Shown piece by piece: positions 45,408 to 58,057 of a stretch of DNA of 64,000 nucleotides (position 1 is the stretch's first letter; each line of letters opens with the position of its first letter). The stretch is from Silene conica (lineage: Eukaryota > Streptophyta > Magnoliopsida > Caryophyllales > Caryophyllaceae). The translations under genes and the position numbers were made by a program. The stretch covers positions 32,183,501 through 32,247,500 of the forward strand of contig CM055315.2 in NCBI GenBank assembly GCA_029255685.2, in the 5' to 3' direction. The notes below the pieces were generated by a model, which was not told the origin of the DNA, did no database searches, and saw nothing but the letters and a program-made list of their open reading frames with translations.

Positions 45408-47480
45408 ATGGGTGACGATCTATTCCCTTCCCAAGGTCTTCTCTCTTCCTTACATTCATGCGACTCCAATTTTAGCCCTTCTGATGCAACTGCCATTAGG
45501 GGCAGTTTTATTTTGATGAGGGAGTGAATTTTCATGTTCCAACGGCCGGTCAGAAGGCCGACTTCTGTCGCCCGGGATGGACCTGCATGTACCTCTATCC
45601 TTTCTCACTGGGTCTGAGGGTCCCCGTTTCCGGACTTTGTATGCGAGTTCCTTCACACTACCAAGCTTCCTTTGTGCCATATCATAAACGAGAAATATGA
45701 TATGGGAATTACGATGAGCGATTTTGCTCACCTCTTTGTCGTGCGTGCTCTGGGCAGTGGTCAGTTCACGATTCGGGCCTATAAGGGTGATGAACATTGT
45801 ATAATTTTTCCTCCAAAACCTAAGGATGTTGATTGGTTTCGGAGTTTTATTTTTGTGGAGGTGGGGACGCTGCCTCGTCCACACGATTATATCTACACCC
45901 GGCGGAGGACTTCCACAGGTACTTGCTTTGATTGCTTTGTTACTTCCTTTTGTTGCTTACAATCTTACTGCTTTCTTCTTGCAGATTTACCCAAGATAAT
46001 TCTTGCTGCTGACGAGGAGGGGTCCATGTCAAAGTTGTTTGGTTTAGAGCCGGTGCAGCGTTCCTTCAACTTCCTGCTGGGCTACACCACTTTAGAGGAG
46101 GAGAGAGAGATGTCTACTGGTACATATCTTGACGTGTGTCTTGCTGAACTGACTTTGTTCTTCTTGTCTCATTTCTTTTGTCTTTTCTTTTTAGATTCTA
46201 CCAGACCGGTGATGACTCCGGCCATGATGATGGCTCAATAAAGGAGAAAGGCTGTGGCTGGCGTTCTTAGGGCTCCTTCCAAGAGGAAGGCCGAGGCTGT
46301 TAAGGTTGAGCCCTCTGCCAAGAAGCCTACTCCCTCATCTTCTTTCGAGGATGTTACTATTCTTGCCGCCCCTTTGTCTTCCTTACCTCTCCTGGGTCCT
46401 CCAGCGCGGACAAGAGCTTCCTTCTCCATGATTGGGAGGGCTTCGTCTGGTTTTGGAGCTGGAGGGTCCGATACAAGGACCGGGGATGCTAGGACTCAGG
46501 ACATGGTGAATGACGTGATGTCTGATATTCCTGAGGAGGTCATCCGGCTGCCTGTCGGTTTTGGTAGCACTCCTAGTGAAGCTTGCTGGCCTTTTCTGGG
46601 GAGGATGTTACTTCCTGGTTTAAAAACGTACTTGAGCCCCCGGCCTACCAGAGAGCTGCTGGAGGATGCTGCTGAGCAGGCTTTTGCGGTAATTTTCTTT
46701 TGTTCTTCTTTGCTCCTGCCTTTCCATCCACAGTTCTTGCTGCTTATCTTTTTCCTCCTGTAGACCCTGGAGATACTGCTGGTTGAAATTGATCGCCTCC
46801 CGAATGCTGAGAGGGAGTTGACATCTTTGAAGGCTGAGCTGAACCTAATGACCAGAAGACTGGAGGCAGAGAAGGTTCGTGGGAACCAGAGGCCGGAGGC
46901 TGCCAGGGCAAAGTAGAAGGACTCTGAGAAGCAGATGGCTATAGTTCTGGATGCTAAAGATGCTCTTGCTTCCGAACTGAAGGGATGGAAAGCTGTTAAG
47001 GAGGCTGCTGATGCAGAGATCGCAGTCCTGCAAGAAAAGAAAAATCCTTTTCCCGCATTCCATCTGATATTGTTCCCTACACCCATTGGGCGGATAGGGT
47101 GGAATGTATGAAGGAGGTAATGGAGAACAAGCACCTGGATGGAATGGGATGCGGTGGAGGAAGAGCGTCTTCTGGAAGAAGCCTTTCCTGTTAAGCCTGA
47201 TCTGGGCGTGCTTTCTGACTGCGAGGAAGAAGGCGTTCCAGAGGTTAACAGTCCTGTTCCCACTGGGCCTCCTCCTGCTCAAGAGGAAGCAGTTCCTGAG
47301 ACTCCTCCTCCAGTAGGTGATGGGCAGGGTGATGTTGGCGTTGCTGCAGCTGGTGATTCCTCCTCCGTGACTAAGCCTGTTGTTGCTTATCGTAAATTCC
47401 TCGTTTCTGGGCCCTATGTGGCATATGACTTTGTTGTTTTGCTGTTTCTCCTGGAACGGGTGGGTCCAGTAAAATTTTAG
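45408..47480 (+). pseudogene. Antisense ORF of the Tat element, with three introns
   Basis: Transcribed opposite to pol. From an ATG at 45408 (CCATGGGT) it shows a region similar to the plant putative gypsy-type transposon domain PF04195 (MYLYPFSLGLRVPVSGLCMRV, MSDFAHLFVVRALGSGQF). Three intron-like gaps follow: 45919-45984 (66 nt), 46120-46194 (75 nt) and 46689-46763 (75 nt), all GT-AG with T-rich ends and multiples of three. Downstream are a Lys/Pro/Ser-rich part, a coiled-coil stretch (LTSLKAELNLMTRRLEAEK) and an acidic Pro-rich tail. Stops at 46239 and about 46915 and frameshifts near 45520, 45690 and 47050-47140 disable it. Function unknown. Confidence 0.72.
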
Positions 47481-48017
47481 TTCTTTTGGGCCGTTTTTTT
47501 TTGGCGTATTTTGTAAGACTTTATTCCAGCCTTTTTGTTGGCCAGCGGAGCATCTGGTGGATGCATATGAATATTTATGGCTCCAGGGTTTCCTGGAGCC
47601 TTAGTTTATACGTCTGTTGTGTTGTGTTTGCATGCATGCATGCTTTGTTTGTCGAATGGCCAAGTGTGGGTGCTGGTTCCCTTAGTTAGGAGTTTTCCAG
47701 ACTTTTACGTGGGTGCTTAGTATTGTGGGCGACTGTATCCCAGCTTGTTCATACTTTGCCACATTCGCACGTTTCTTTCAGTTTTGATAGTTTCAGAAAT
47801 CACTTTTGCCGAATCATTCCGTACTTATATTCAAGATAACCCGTGGGGTTTCTTACAAAATATTCAAAAGATATCTGTCAAAGGACTAGTTTGACATCAA
47901 AAGATAAATATTGGGTTTTGTATAACCCTTAACTTTGAAAAGAAAAAACAACATAAATATCAAAAGAGTCCTGGAACCTGAGGTATCAGGTAGCTAGTGG
48001 TGTGGCTCTTCCAGCTT
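47481..48017. other. Spacer between antisense ORF and Tat integrase
   Basis: About 540 bp, T-rich, where the two opposed coding regions converge. No gene or repeat was recognised. Confidence 0.6.
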
Positions 48018-48281
48018 TTAGATGAAGTATTTCTTTAAGTGCAAGATGTTCCACGGCCTCGGTACCATCCTTCCTTCCATGTCCATGTGCCTGTAGGAGC
48101 CACTTCCAGTTGCGCTTTCTACCTGGTACGGTCCTTCCCAATTATATGCAAATTTCCTTGCTTGATGGTTTTTGGTGTTCTGGAAGACTTTCCTGAGAAC
48201 CAAATCCCCCACCTGCAGGGTCCTGAACTTAACGTTTTTGTTGTAAGCTCGCGCTACCATTTGCTTGTATGATGTCATTCT
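48018..48281 (-). pseudogene. Tat integrase C terminus
   Basis: Reads YKQMVARAYNKNVKFRTLQ, VGDLVLRKV, NWEGPYQV and PRPWNILHLKKYFI, the conserved end of Tat-type integrases including the GPY motif. Its upstream part is at 58575 (and in a second copy at 49504) because copia element 2 was inserted just before SYKQM. The last five bases, ATTCT, are a slightly changed copy of the target duplication GTTCT. Confidence 0.85.
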
Positions 48282-49503
48282 TGTTGGGTTTAGTTATCTC
48301 ATAATCTAATACTTTTAGTCATACTAACATGATTTTAATTAACATATTATTAGATCTTATGCATGCTAAATATATGCGGAAATAGGAGAGATTTCGAACC
48401 CTTACACACGGTCCAAATGGAATGCTAGGATGATCTTCCAAAATGTTCAACAAGAACACCTCCTCTAAGATGCACCAAGACAACCCCTTAAGAATCCGAA
48501 GTCTTGAGTAGGCTAGTTCAAGAACCGGATTTCCTTAAACAATATAAGTTCTAATATGAACTTAGTACACTAATGTTATATCTTTGTATAAATAGTATTT
48601 TTATTATCTTATAATAAGATTACTTAGAGGATTTTATGTAAATATTTTCTCACCCTTAGAAAATTTTCAACAACATTAGAATGAATAATGTGAGCATATC
48701 ATATATTTAAGGAGTGGTGCTTGGGTTGAGGTGTGGCCGGGTATGGGAAGACACAAGGGGAGACAAGTTCTCTAACCCATGCAACTTAGGGTGGCCTAGA
48801 TTGTGTTTCCAAGACATGCCTTTAAACATGATGATTAAGGTGTGTTTAATACACAATAATCACCCTCAACCACACCCACTTAGCCGCCCATTTTTATCTT
48901 AAAATGGATTTCATTTTACAAATTTGTCAATTGTATAATTTGTACAAAATGTGACATCTTATATGTCTTAAGGCAATAAAATACAATTATCTTAATATAA
49001 ATATTTATCGTATAAATATTATATATAATTAAATAAATCATATTTATCAATTGACAAGTAATTCGAAATTACAATTATAAAATGATAAGTTATCGTCAAT
49101 ACGATTTACAACCTTTGTATTAATTATAACCCGATTCATTCTAATTACGATATTATAAAATATCGTTTATTGTTTAATAATTGACACGTTTCAATTTTAA
49201 ACATAAATCTTACAATAAGATTTAACCTCTGATTTCTCGGTATACGAGTTTAAGGAATATGATCAAATCGTATCAATATACATTTGATCACTTTATCAAT
49301 CAAGGGAATTGTCCTATAGGTGTGACCTAAAGGGATCAACTGACCACCACCGTCATACGACAGTAATGTCAAACTCTAGCTAGCCAATCATTACCGATTA
49401 ATGTTGGTCAGTTGACTAATATAAATCGTATCATCCCTTGCGCATTCTCGTCATGAGATTTAATTACGTGATCGCACTATTGTTGAGGACACATTTCCCA
49501 ACA
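48282..49503 (-). repeat. 3' LTR of copia element 2
   Basis: 1222 bp, complete. Both flanks are Tat integrase sequence, so on its own it would look like a solo LTR. It contains the CCTATAGGTGTGACCTAAAG segment shared with the LTR of copia element 1. Confidence 0.88.
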
Positions 49504-51172
49504 GTTCTGATTTGAGCGCTTGTTCTGAGTTCATCTATGGTATCCAGGGTGCTGGCCATTTCTGCCTGGTTGCGTGCCTCTGTCAGGCATCCGTACCTTT
49601 GGGTTGGGATCCTGACTTCTGATGGGATTACTACTTCAGCTCCAAACACCAGGCTGAAGGGTGTTTGTCCCGTTGCGACCTTTGGTGTAGTTCTGCCTGA
49701 CCATAAGACGAGGGGTAGCTCTTCTGCCCACCTGCCCCCTGCTTCTTCCAGCCTTCCTTTCAAGTTGTCCATGACAATCCGGTTGCTGGATTCAGCTTGA
49801 CCATTGGTCTAGGGGTATCTGGGAGCAGCTTTTAACAGTGAAATATTCCAGCTAGCACAAAATGCTTCTCTCTTATTGGATATGAATTGGGAACCATTAT
49901 CACAGACTATTTCGGAGGGTATGCCAAACCTACAGATTATATTGCGTTTAAGGAAAGATATCACCTGGTTTTCTGTGACCTGGGGAAGGCCTCTGCTTCT
50001 ATCCATTTGGAAAAATAGTCTGTTAGTGCTAGCATGTAGGTCTTGTTTCCTGGTGCCCTTGGTAAGGGTCCTACAATATCCATTCTCCACTTCATGAAGG
50101 GCCATGGTGATATCATGGGTGCAGAGGTTCTGCAGGCTGGTGTACCACACACGCGTGTTTCTGGTAGGGTTGACATTTCTTTGCAAATTCCATAGCATCC
50201 TTTAGAATTGTTGGCCAGAAGTAACCTTGCCTGAGTGCTTTGTTGGATAGGCTCCTGCCCCCTGCATGATTTCCGCATTCGCCACTGTGGAGGTCATGCA
50301 AGATAGCATGACTTTCCTTTTTCTCCCAGGCACCGAAGGTAGGGTCCGACAAGGGATTTCCTCAACAAAATTCCATTTTATTAGTGTAAACCTGGATGCT
50401 TTCATTTTGAATCCCCTTACCTCTTTTTTCTCTGGGGGAAGGATGTCGTTTGCCAACCACTCAATGTATGGGGTTCTCCAATCTGGGGTCTCCTCCTGGC
50501 TGACAGTATTGCTGAGTATTCCTGCCTCCATTTCCTACTGGGTGTTGGATGTGTCAACTTCTGGATCTTGTCCTGAAGTTGAAGGTTCCAGCACGTGGAC
50601 AATTGGGATTGCAGAAATTTCTCCTGGATTGAAAGTAGCCCCCAGATTGGCTAGCGCGTCAGCCTCGGCATTTTGGTCCCTGGGCACTTGTTTCAGCTCG
50701 AAGGTGGTGAATTCTGCCTTCAGTTCCCTTACTACCTTCAGGTAGGCTATCATCTTCGGGTCCTTGGCTTCATACTCGCCATTTACGTGATTCACTATGA
50801 GTTGTGAATCACCAAAGGCTTGTAGGTGCCTGATCCTCATTCCTAGAGCCAGCTGCAACCATTGGACTAACGCCTCGTACTCAGCAACGTTGTTAGTTGC
50901 GGGGAACTCGCAGCTTATAGCATGTGCAATGATGTCTCCCTGCGGTGATCGCAATATCATGCCTACTCCTGCCCCCCTGCTGTTTGAGGCACCGTCTACA
51001 TGCAGTGTCCATCATCTTTCTGCTGAATCCATTTCTGGGGGTAGGATAGCTGTTTCTGCTTCTTTCTGTAGCCCTGGACTAAAATCAGAAACAAAGTCTG
51101 CAAGGGCTTGCGATTTTATCGATGTACGGGTTTCAAATTTCAAATCATAACCACTTAAATGTACCGACCATT
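49504..51172 (-). pseudogene. Second copy (A) of Tat archaeal-type RNase H and integrase
   Basis: A direct repeat of 58575-60244 with about 24 differences in 1.67 kb by eye. On the minus strand it holds RNase H (NNVAEYEALVQWLQLALGMRI, FGDSQLIVNHVNGEYEAKD, NAEADALANLG), then integrase ([60 protein letters not shown]). Unlike copy B it has a one-base loss near 50117 and a stop near 50537. It starts right at the copia LTR and ends at the copia polypurine tract. Confidence 0.88.
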
Positions 51173-51185
51173 TTCTCCCACTCTA
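51173..51185 (-). other. Polypurine tract of copia element 2
   Basis: Plus-strand TTCTCCCACTCTA, the complement of an AGTGGGAGAA tract, resembles that of copia element 1. It is joined to Tat sequence instead of the LTR. The Tat segment in copy B contains CATTCTCCCAGAG near 60249, so the junction shares the bases TTCTCCCA. Confidence 0.7.
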
Positions 51186-51781
51186 TCCTTTTAACAACAA
51201 CTTTTACTTGTATAAGGATAGCAATTTCGATTTAACCAATGCATATGAATGTTTGAAGTTTTATAGGTGTGATGTATACATTCTCATTTTCACTTAAAAT
51301 GAAAATCTTATAATGAACTAATGATGTCTCATTTTGATTGAAAGTATCTCATGGGGTGAGTTCTCCGTTTTAATCAACACTTTGATTATAGTATATTGAT
51401 CGTATCAATGTTTATTTCGTGATAAAATCACCATTATTCATGTTTTAACAAGGTGTGCAATTTATTTTAGAAATCAAGTAATTGATTAAGAACAAAATTA
51501 GTGACACGGGCTGAAAACCAAGTCACTAATATCCAAAATTACAACCATTGTTTTAGGATTTGAATCCTTGTCTTACAAGAAAATAAATTGTTCTAATAAA
51601 ATGCAAAATATGAAAGAAGACAATATGAAAATTAGAGCCTAGCTCTTCAAGTCTTCGATCAATTGGATGCTACCATAGCCATCCAAGTAAGGAACTTCAT
51701 GCTTCCTTCTCCTTGCCCTTATCATTAGGAGGTGGCCCTTTAAAACAATTAAAAAGGGTAAATATCAACAATTTTGTATCA
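51186..51781 (-). other. Non-coding 3' part of copia element 2
   Basis: About 600 bp between polypurine tract and gag stop, where pol should be, hold no coding remnants. This supports an element without pol rather than a recent deletion. Confidence 0.55.
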
Positions 51782-52717
51782 CTATACATAAGTTGATAAA
51801 TGACATGAATTTAAACGAGAATTATTACATACGGCGGATGCCTTCCCATTTTTGAGATCGCTTAAGTATTTGGGGCAATTACGCTTCCAATGACCGATCC
51901 TCGTGCAATAATGGCACTTGTCTTCGGATTTCGAAGATGAGGTGGAAGGGCCTTTCGAAAAGGTCTTTTCTTTGGTCGCTTTGGGCTTGAACGTTTTCTT
52001 GCCCTTGCCTTTGAAGGCATTCTTCTTGAAGCTCGTTTTCCCTTTCTTTTCGATGTTTAAAACATCTTTACTGAAACTTTCATGAAGTCCCATATCCCTC
52101 TCGGCTTGGACGAGCATCTTATTCAATTCGTCCAATGTGGTCTCTTGATTTCGCATATTAAAATTCACCCGGAATTGAGCATACGATTTCACCTTATTGA
52201 GCGAGTGAAGAACTCGGTCAATGATGAGAGAGTCGGGAACATCAACCCCTTGCACTTTAAGAGTTTCCGCTAGCTCAACGAGTTTGAGCACATGAGGTCT
52301 TATCTTTTGCCCTTCCTTCAAGCTAATGTCGAAGAAGGCGGAAGCCGCCTCATATTGTATCACCCTTGGAGTTTGCGAAAACATTGTCGCAAGCTTGGTT
52401 TATATCTCATACGATGTGGTCAACTTGATCATACTCCTTTGGAGATCCGGCTCCATGGAGAAGATGAGCACATTTTTAAGAGCGGAGGACTCTTTCATGT
52501 AGGCTTCATAGGCCCCACGAGTTTGGACCGCGGAACGTGCGGTCGGAGCGGTCGGAGCGGCTTCGGATAGGTAACGAGTCTTATAGTCACCTTGAGCGGC
52601 CAAAAGTAATTGCGCATCCCAATCCTTAAAATTGGAACCATGCTTATCGAGTTTGCAACGATCCATAAAAGATCGAAGCCATGATACGTTAGTGAGAGGT
52701 GGAGCGTTGGTTGCCAT
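51782..52717 (-). pseudogene. Copia element 2 gag
   Basis: From an ATG at 52717 the frame reads LDKHGSNFKDWDAQLLLA, LKNVLIFSMEPDLQRSMI, then a TAA at 52400-52402, and in the same frame ATMFSQTPRVIQYEAASAFF, LAETLKVQGVDVPDSLIIDRVLHSL and LDELNKMLVQAERDMGL. A Lys-rich linker and the knuckle CHYCTRIGHWKRNC (CX2CX4HX4C) follow, then a short tail. Similar in plan to gag of copia element 1. It ends without a protease motif. Confidence 0.85.
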
Positions 52718-55149
52718 TGACGATGTTGAAAAATAAAGTACAATTAAAAAGAAGGAATTAAAACAACGTCATTTTTAAAACTTATAAATAATTTTAAACA
52801 AGTTTAGTATATTTACTTAATGATCTCTTACCCAATTAAGTAAACAATCCCGAGACCCAAACCCATACTAATTCGGGCATGGTATAGCCGATTCATCCCG
52901 CTTGGAATAATTTGGTGGATTAACCTTTTAATCGGTTCTACCTTAGAACTCCCGGTCGACAATTTTCTAAAAATCGTCTTTAGCCCGAACTTATTGCAAC
53001 TACGGTTACGAATACTTTCGTTGAGATCAACCAAATTTCAAGATGTAATCTTATTACCCCACTTACCCAACGTGACAATTTTAGTACCCCGATGTAGCCG
53101 AGCCTACATTTTTGTGAAGAAGGGATTCATGGGTCCATACTTTTTGGTAAGGCTAAGTCTCAATATTTATTTGTAAGAGATCTAGTCAAATTTTATTATC
53201 TATCTCCGTTTAAGTGAACTAAGTCGGTGAATTATTGATAAAATAATGACTAGGTCGACTAAATCGAAAAATGCATGAGACGATATATGACGATTTGGCT
53301 ATGCATGCAAACATATAAAAAGCAAAATAAAAGCATAAAAATAAACCCTAGTATGGCCTTTCCTAGAAAAGAAATAATAAAAGTACAAATTCGGAAACCA
53401 ACTCCTTTGGTCCCTTGAACTTCACGAGGCACGCACTTCGAGGTAAACACCGTCTTGTTCGGAACTCCTTTCCGAATGGCACCGTCTTCAAGGGTCTCCG
53501 GAATTTACAAAAATTACAACTTTTCTAGTCTACTTTATACATTATAAAATAGAAATAAATTACAATTGGGTGATACGAGATCACAAAATTACAACCGAAT
53601 CGGTAACCCCTTACATTACGGGAAATACCGATTTAAAAACTAAGGCCATACTAAGTAAATTACATAATTCCCAAAATTACGTAAATAAATCATGACATTC
53701 ATAATAAAATATGCAATGCTTATGAATATATTAACTATCATGCAAACCCTAAGCAAAATCGTCCTATTAAATATCAATTATTTAAATAGTTATCGTATAC
53801 CTCGATTTTATGGAATTGCGTGTTTTAACGTTTAACAACACTATGCATAATGTGAATCGGAATTCACTCTTAAGTTAATCATACCAACTCTTTTAGGTTT
53901 CAAAATTTACTCTCACTCAAACTTTGAACACGATTTAACTTATTATAATAATATTGTTCGATATTACTCGGTTTTACGGGAAAAATAATATAAAAATCAA
54001 AAAGAGTCATAAAAAATTTCGAAAATTTCAAAATAAAAATTTTGAAAATTCTAGAATGTTCTTAAAATTTTAGAACTTTAAAAATATTAGTATTTATACG
54101 GTTTTAACATTTATTTCGAAAATAAGACGTAAAACGAGCATTTTAAGTCGGAAAATTCAATAATTAGTTCCATAAATGCAAATAAAATACTAATAATAAT
54201 TTTACACTTTCCAAAATACTATAAGAACATAAAGTGGACACAAAATTAAATGGCACACTGCCCAATAGCCGAAATTTTTAATTACATGACTCTTGTTATT
54301 TCAATTTTAAATGCAACTTTTCAACAAATTAAAATTAAATAAAACAGAAACTTTTGGCTCCCAAGAAAATTATGGTGATGAACATATCATATATTACTAA
54401 AATGGGTTAAATTTTCCGGCCATTTTAACAAATATTGCAAATTTTAACGATTTTCGTCATATATAGTACGATTTTAACCTTTAAAATTATTTCTCAAGCA
54501 TAAAATAAGATAAAAATCTCGAATTTTTTATACATGCTGGAAATAATATATATGACATCGTGTTAAATTTTTATGGCCAAATTCCAACTTAAACTATTAA
54601 AGTCGAAATATTGTCACTAATTACCCGATTTTTACATTAAAAATCTATAATAATGCAATATATGAGATAAATTTCTGGAAAATTTAGCATACATTTTAAA
54701 TATTGCATGTGACATACTCATAAATTTTTATAGTCAAATTCAAAATATAATTATACAAACCCATTTTTATTCATCTTATTGCATTTTAACCTTTAAAATT
54801 CATATCCCATGTATTATAAATCCATAATTTACGAAAATTCATATTCATAACATAGGATATAGATGTGAAAACATACTGAAAAATCTCGGCCAAAAGATGA
54901 TTTTAACTATTTTTCCCTAAATAAACAATTTTTAACCATTAAAAACTAATAAAACCGAAAATAAATATACCAATGAACAATATATATGCAAAATATATTC
55001 CAAATATTCTAAAAACATTTTGGAAACAGTAGGTATTCATGCTTAATTAATTTTGGCCATATCATATATTAAACGAAATATCAATTTTATTTTTGTTATC
55101 CTAATAACTCCGTAAAAACGTAAACGGAAAGCATGCAAACAACCTAGTT
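52718..55149 (-). other. Long 5' leader of copia element 2
   Basis: 2.4 kb without coding potential; the half next to the primer site is very AT-rich. The half next to gag shares ordered blocks with the copia 1 leader, including AGAAGGGATTCATGGG (near 53120) and TTAAGTGAACTAA-like sequence. Confidence 0.65.
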
Positions 55150-55161
55150 GCTCTGATACCA
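55150..55161 (-). other. Primer-binding site of copia element 2
   Basis: Minus-strand TGGTATCAGAGC, complementary to initiator tRNA-Met, starts two bases from the LTR. Confidence 0.9.
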
Positions 55162-55163
55162 AT

Positions 55164-55437
55164 TGTTGGGTTTAGTTATCTCATAATCTAATACTTTTAG
55201 TCATACTAACATGATTTTAATTAACATATTATTAGATCTTATGCATGCTAAATATATGCGGAAATAGGAGAGATTTCGAACCCTTACACACGGTCCAAAT
55301 GGAATGCTAGGATGATCTTCCAAAATGTTCAACAAGAACACCTCCTCTAAGATGCACCAAGACAACCCCTTAAGAATCCAAAGTCTTGAGTAGGCTAGTT
55401 CAAGAACCGGATTTCCTTAAACAATATAAGTTCTAAT
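55164..55437 (-). repeat. 5' LTR of copia element 2, first part
   Basis: Nearly identical to 48282-48555. The match breaks at TTCTAAT; the LTR resumes at 58058, and the part equal to about 48556-48988 is missing. Confidence 0.88.
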
Positions 55438-58057
55438 CTACCCCACTCTTCAATTACTCTCATTGGGTTCCCGAGACAGAACAGAAAGGGCCCAGGTTTG
55501 GTGTGAGGGGGCCCCTAACTCATCCCGTTCCTTTTTGGGGCTCATATCAGTTTCATCTCGGGGTTCATTTTATTAGACTCTTCCTACGTTCATTATGATT
55601 CATTTAGTTTAGGCCTGAGGATCGTTCGCTCTGATACCACTTTGTAACACCCCCATTTATTAAGGAGCCTTTAGCAAGACATCCTCAGTAAGTAGAGCTG
55701 TTACCATCTCGGAATATCCGAGGTAGTGAATAACAAAGTAAATCAACCCAAAGTACTTTATATAAAATTGATTAAATTTAAACTTTGATATTACAGAACT
55801 ACACAAAAGAATAAAGGTACAACTGATGACTACTCTACAAGTGATATAATTCTAAGTCGGTCACAAATCTGCATCTCACATTCCCGTCCCAGCTCCTAGC
55901 TCATCTGTCTCATTCCTGTAGAATCTACTCCCCATTCCGGATCATCGTAGGTGTCACACGAATACACAGGGTCAACCACGAGGTTGAGTAGGTAAAAACA
56001 GATAAGACATAATTAACAATAGAACTGTATCCTCCTCCATCTCCATATCATCCAATCAACCACATCACCTCCATCACACCCCACCTCCATCACACCACAC
56101 CTCCCATCACACCACACCTCCCATGGCCATATCACAAGTCCCATATCACAAGTCCCATATCACAAGACCCATTTCACAAGCCCCGTTCTCCAAGATAATC
56201 AATAATAATCAATCAATCATAATATATCCACAATTCAATATATCATTCATACCATGAGTATCCTCATGTCAAATCACAATCATAGACATAAATCTTCCCC
56301 TACCTCAAATTGCCGAATGACAACCGAACAGCTGCTAGAATTATTCCACCTCGAACTCAGTTCCTATAATTATTACTTAATATTAAATTCGTATTCATAC
56401 AACAATTGCTCGTAACTAACATGTAAGCTTACTTGACATATACTTGCTAATTATAGACTTACTAAGTTTAAACTTACCAAATATAGCTTATAAACAATTA
56501 ATCAATTATTACTAACTTAATATATGTTCATACACTATTACTAATATAATTAATAACAATGCTCATACTTACTTATTATTAAGTACTTAACATATAAATT
56601 AAGTCCATGATAAAAGAAATCATTAACCCTCATACAATTACTAACACAAAATTACTAACACGTAATCTCCACCCAAAACAACATTAAACCATACTAATAG
56701 TAATCATTGACCAATCATTACCTAATTATTATAAAAAAATAATAATAAGAATATTAGTGATTGCAATATCAGAAAACCAAAAAAACGAAAGAACGAAGAC
56801 ATCCTTTAAACCCGTGAATTAGCAGCCCGCTACCGACTCCCTTCGTGACTGACCACCGTACTAAACACCAACCCCACAACCACCTGTAGTCCCTGGTCTC
56901 CCCACTGGCACCACTAGGCTCGCCACTGAGCCACGGTGGTTCCATGGAGGAGGTCATTGACCATCAAGAACCAGCCACGACTCCACACCAGCGTTCAGAA
57001 CCCAGCAGCACCACCCAAACACCCAGATTCACGTTTTCGGTAACCCATCAAAACCCGCTGTAAAAACACCCACAACCACCACGCACCACCGCGACAGCCA
57101 CCACCACAATCCCCATGCTACCCCCTTACTATCTACCCTAACACCCATCACAATTTTGAAAGGCGTTGTAGTCGAAAAGCCATACAAAACAACCTGCTCA
57201 GAAACGCTGTCCACCAATAAGTGTTTCAAACCCTCCGACAAAACCCGACGCAAAACCGTATTGAACCACCACTGACCCATGTGCTAACCACCATACGAAC
57301 CCCCTGACTGCCTACTATCTCAAAACGCAAACACCCATAAAAACCGCAAACAGAAACTCTTTCGAATCACTGTTAAACATTCACGCTTAAAAATCTGTTC
57401 TGAAAAACGAAAGGCAAACGACTAACACCAGCGACGAAACACCCTAAATGACGGCCTTAGGTTGTTAAATAAGTCACTACTATGGTCGAAACATGATCAC
57501 TACACGCCATAGATTATTTGTATGCAAGATCAGAAACTATAACACATATTACATGATCAGATTAAACGAATCAAAACTAAAGAAACAGAAGAAAAACAGA
57601 ATCTGTTGCGAACATACCCTCTTCCTTGGGTATTCGAGCCCTCCTAGCACCCTCCAACCACCGTCTAAACCCTCTCCTGGTGTTCTCAGATGTGACGGCA
57701 GGGAGTTGTGAGACTGTTTGGGTGTCGATTAGGGTAGATAAGTTCAGAATTGGCGATTAAATATGACGGCTTGAGGAAGTATGTAACTAGGTTTAGCAAA
57801 TAAAAAGTATGGGCTGTTATTTCTTATTTGAGTTGCACGCATAACGAGGCCCGTGTTAGGGTGCTAAAGGTCTCAAGATCGAATCCCCTTGGCAACACAA
57901 ACCCCTAACTTGATCAAAATATCATAATTCGATTTAAACCCAAAATAAATGTCGTAACTAAAAGTTCGACGCACTTAAATTATTCGAAAGCCCACAATTT
58001 TATTTAACGAATAACCCGTCACCATTAATAATTTGGTAAATAAGACGGGTTATTACA
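55438..58057 (-). mobile_element. Truncated Ty3/gypsy element: LTR, primer site and leader
   Basis: A 2.4-kb LTR (55643-58057) begins TGTAACACCCC and ends GGGTTATTACA on the plus strand. Minus-strand TGGTATCAGAGC at 55628-55639 is its primer site, and about 190 bp of leader follow to 55438, where it ends abruptly in copia LTR sequence. Coding region and second LTR are gone. The LTR holds a run of CATCACACCACACCTCC and ATATCACAAGTCCC repeats (56060-56180) and an AC-rich stretch (56790-57300). Insertion into the copia LTR and a later deletion that took part of the host LTR explain it. Confidence 0.78.

Noticed and set aside
48282..49503. Solo LTR in Tat integrase
   Set aside because: It has Tat sequence on both sides, but the gag, primer site and second LTR of the same copia element follow further right; the Tat piece between is a secondary duplicate.
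56769..57280. Trp/Gly-rich ORFs on the minus strand of the gypsy LTR
   Set aside because: They follow from an AC-rich repeat inside an LTR; no domain is recognisable.
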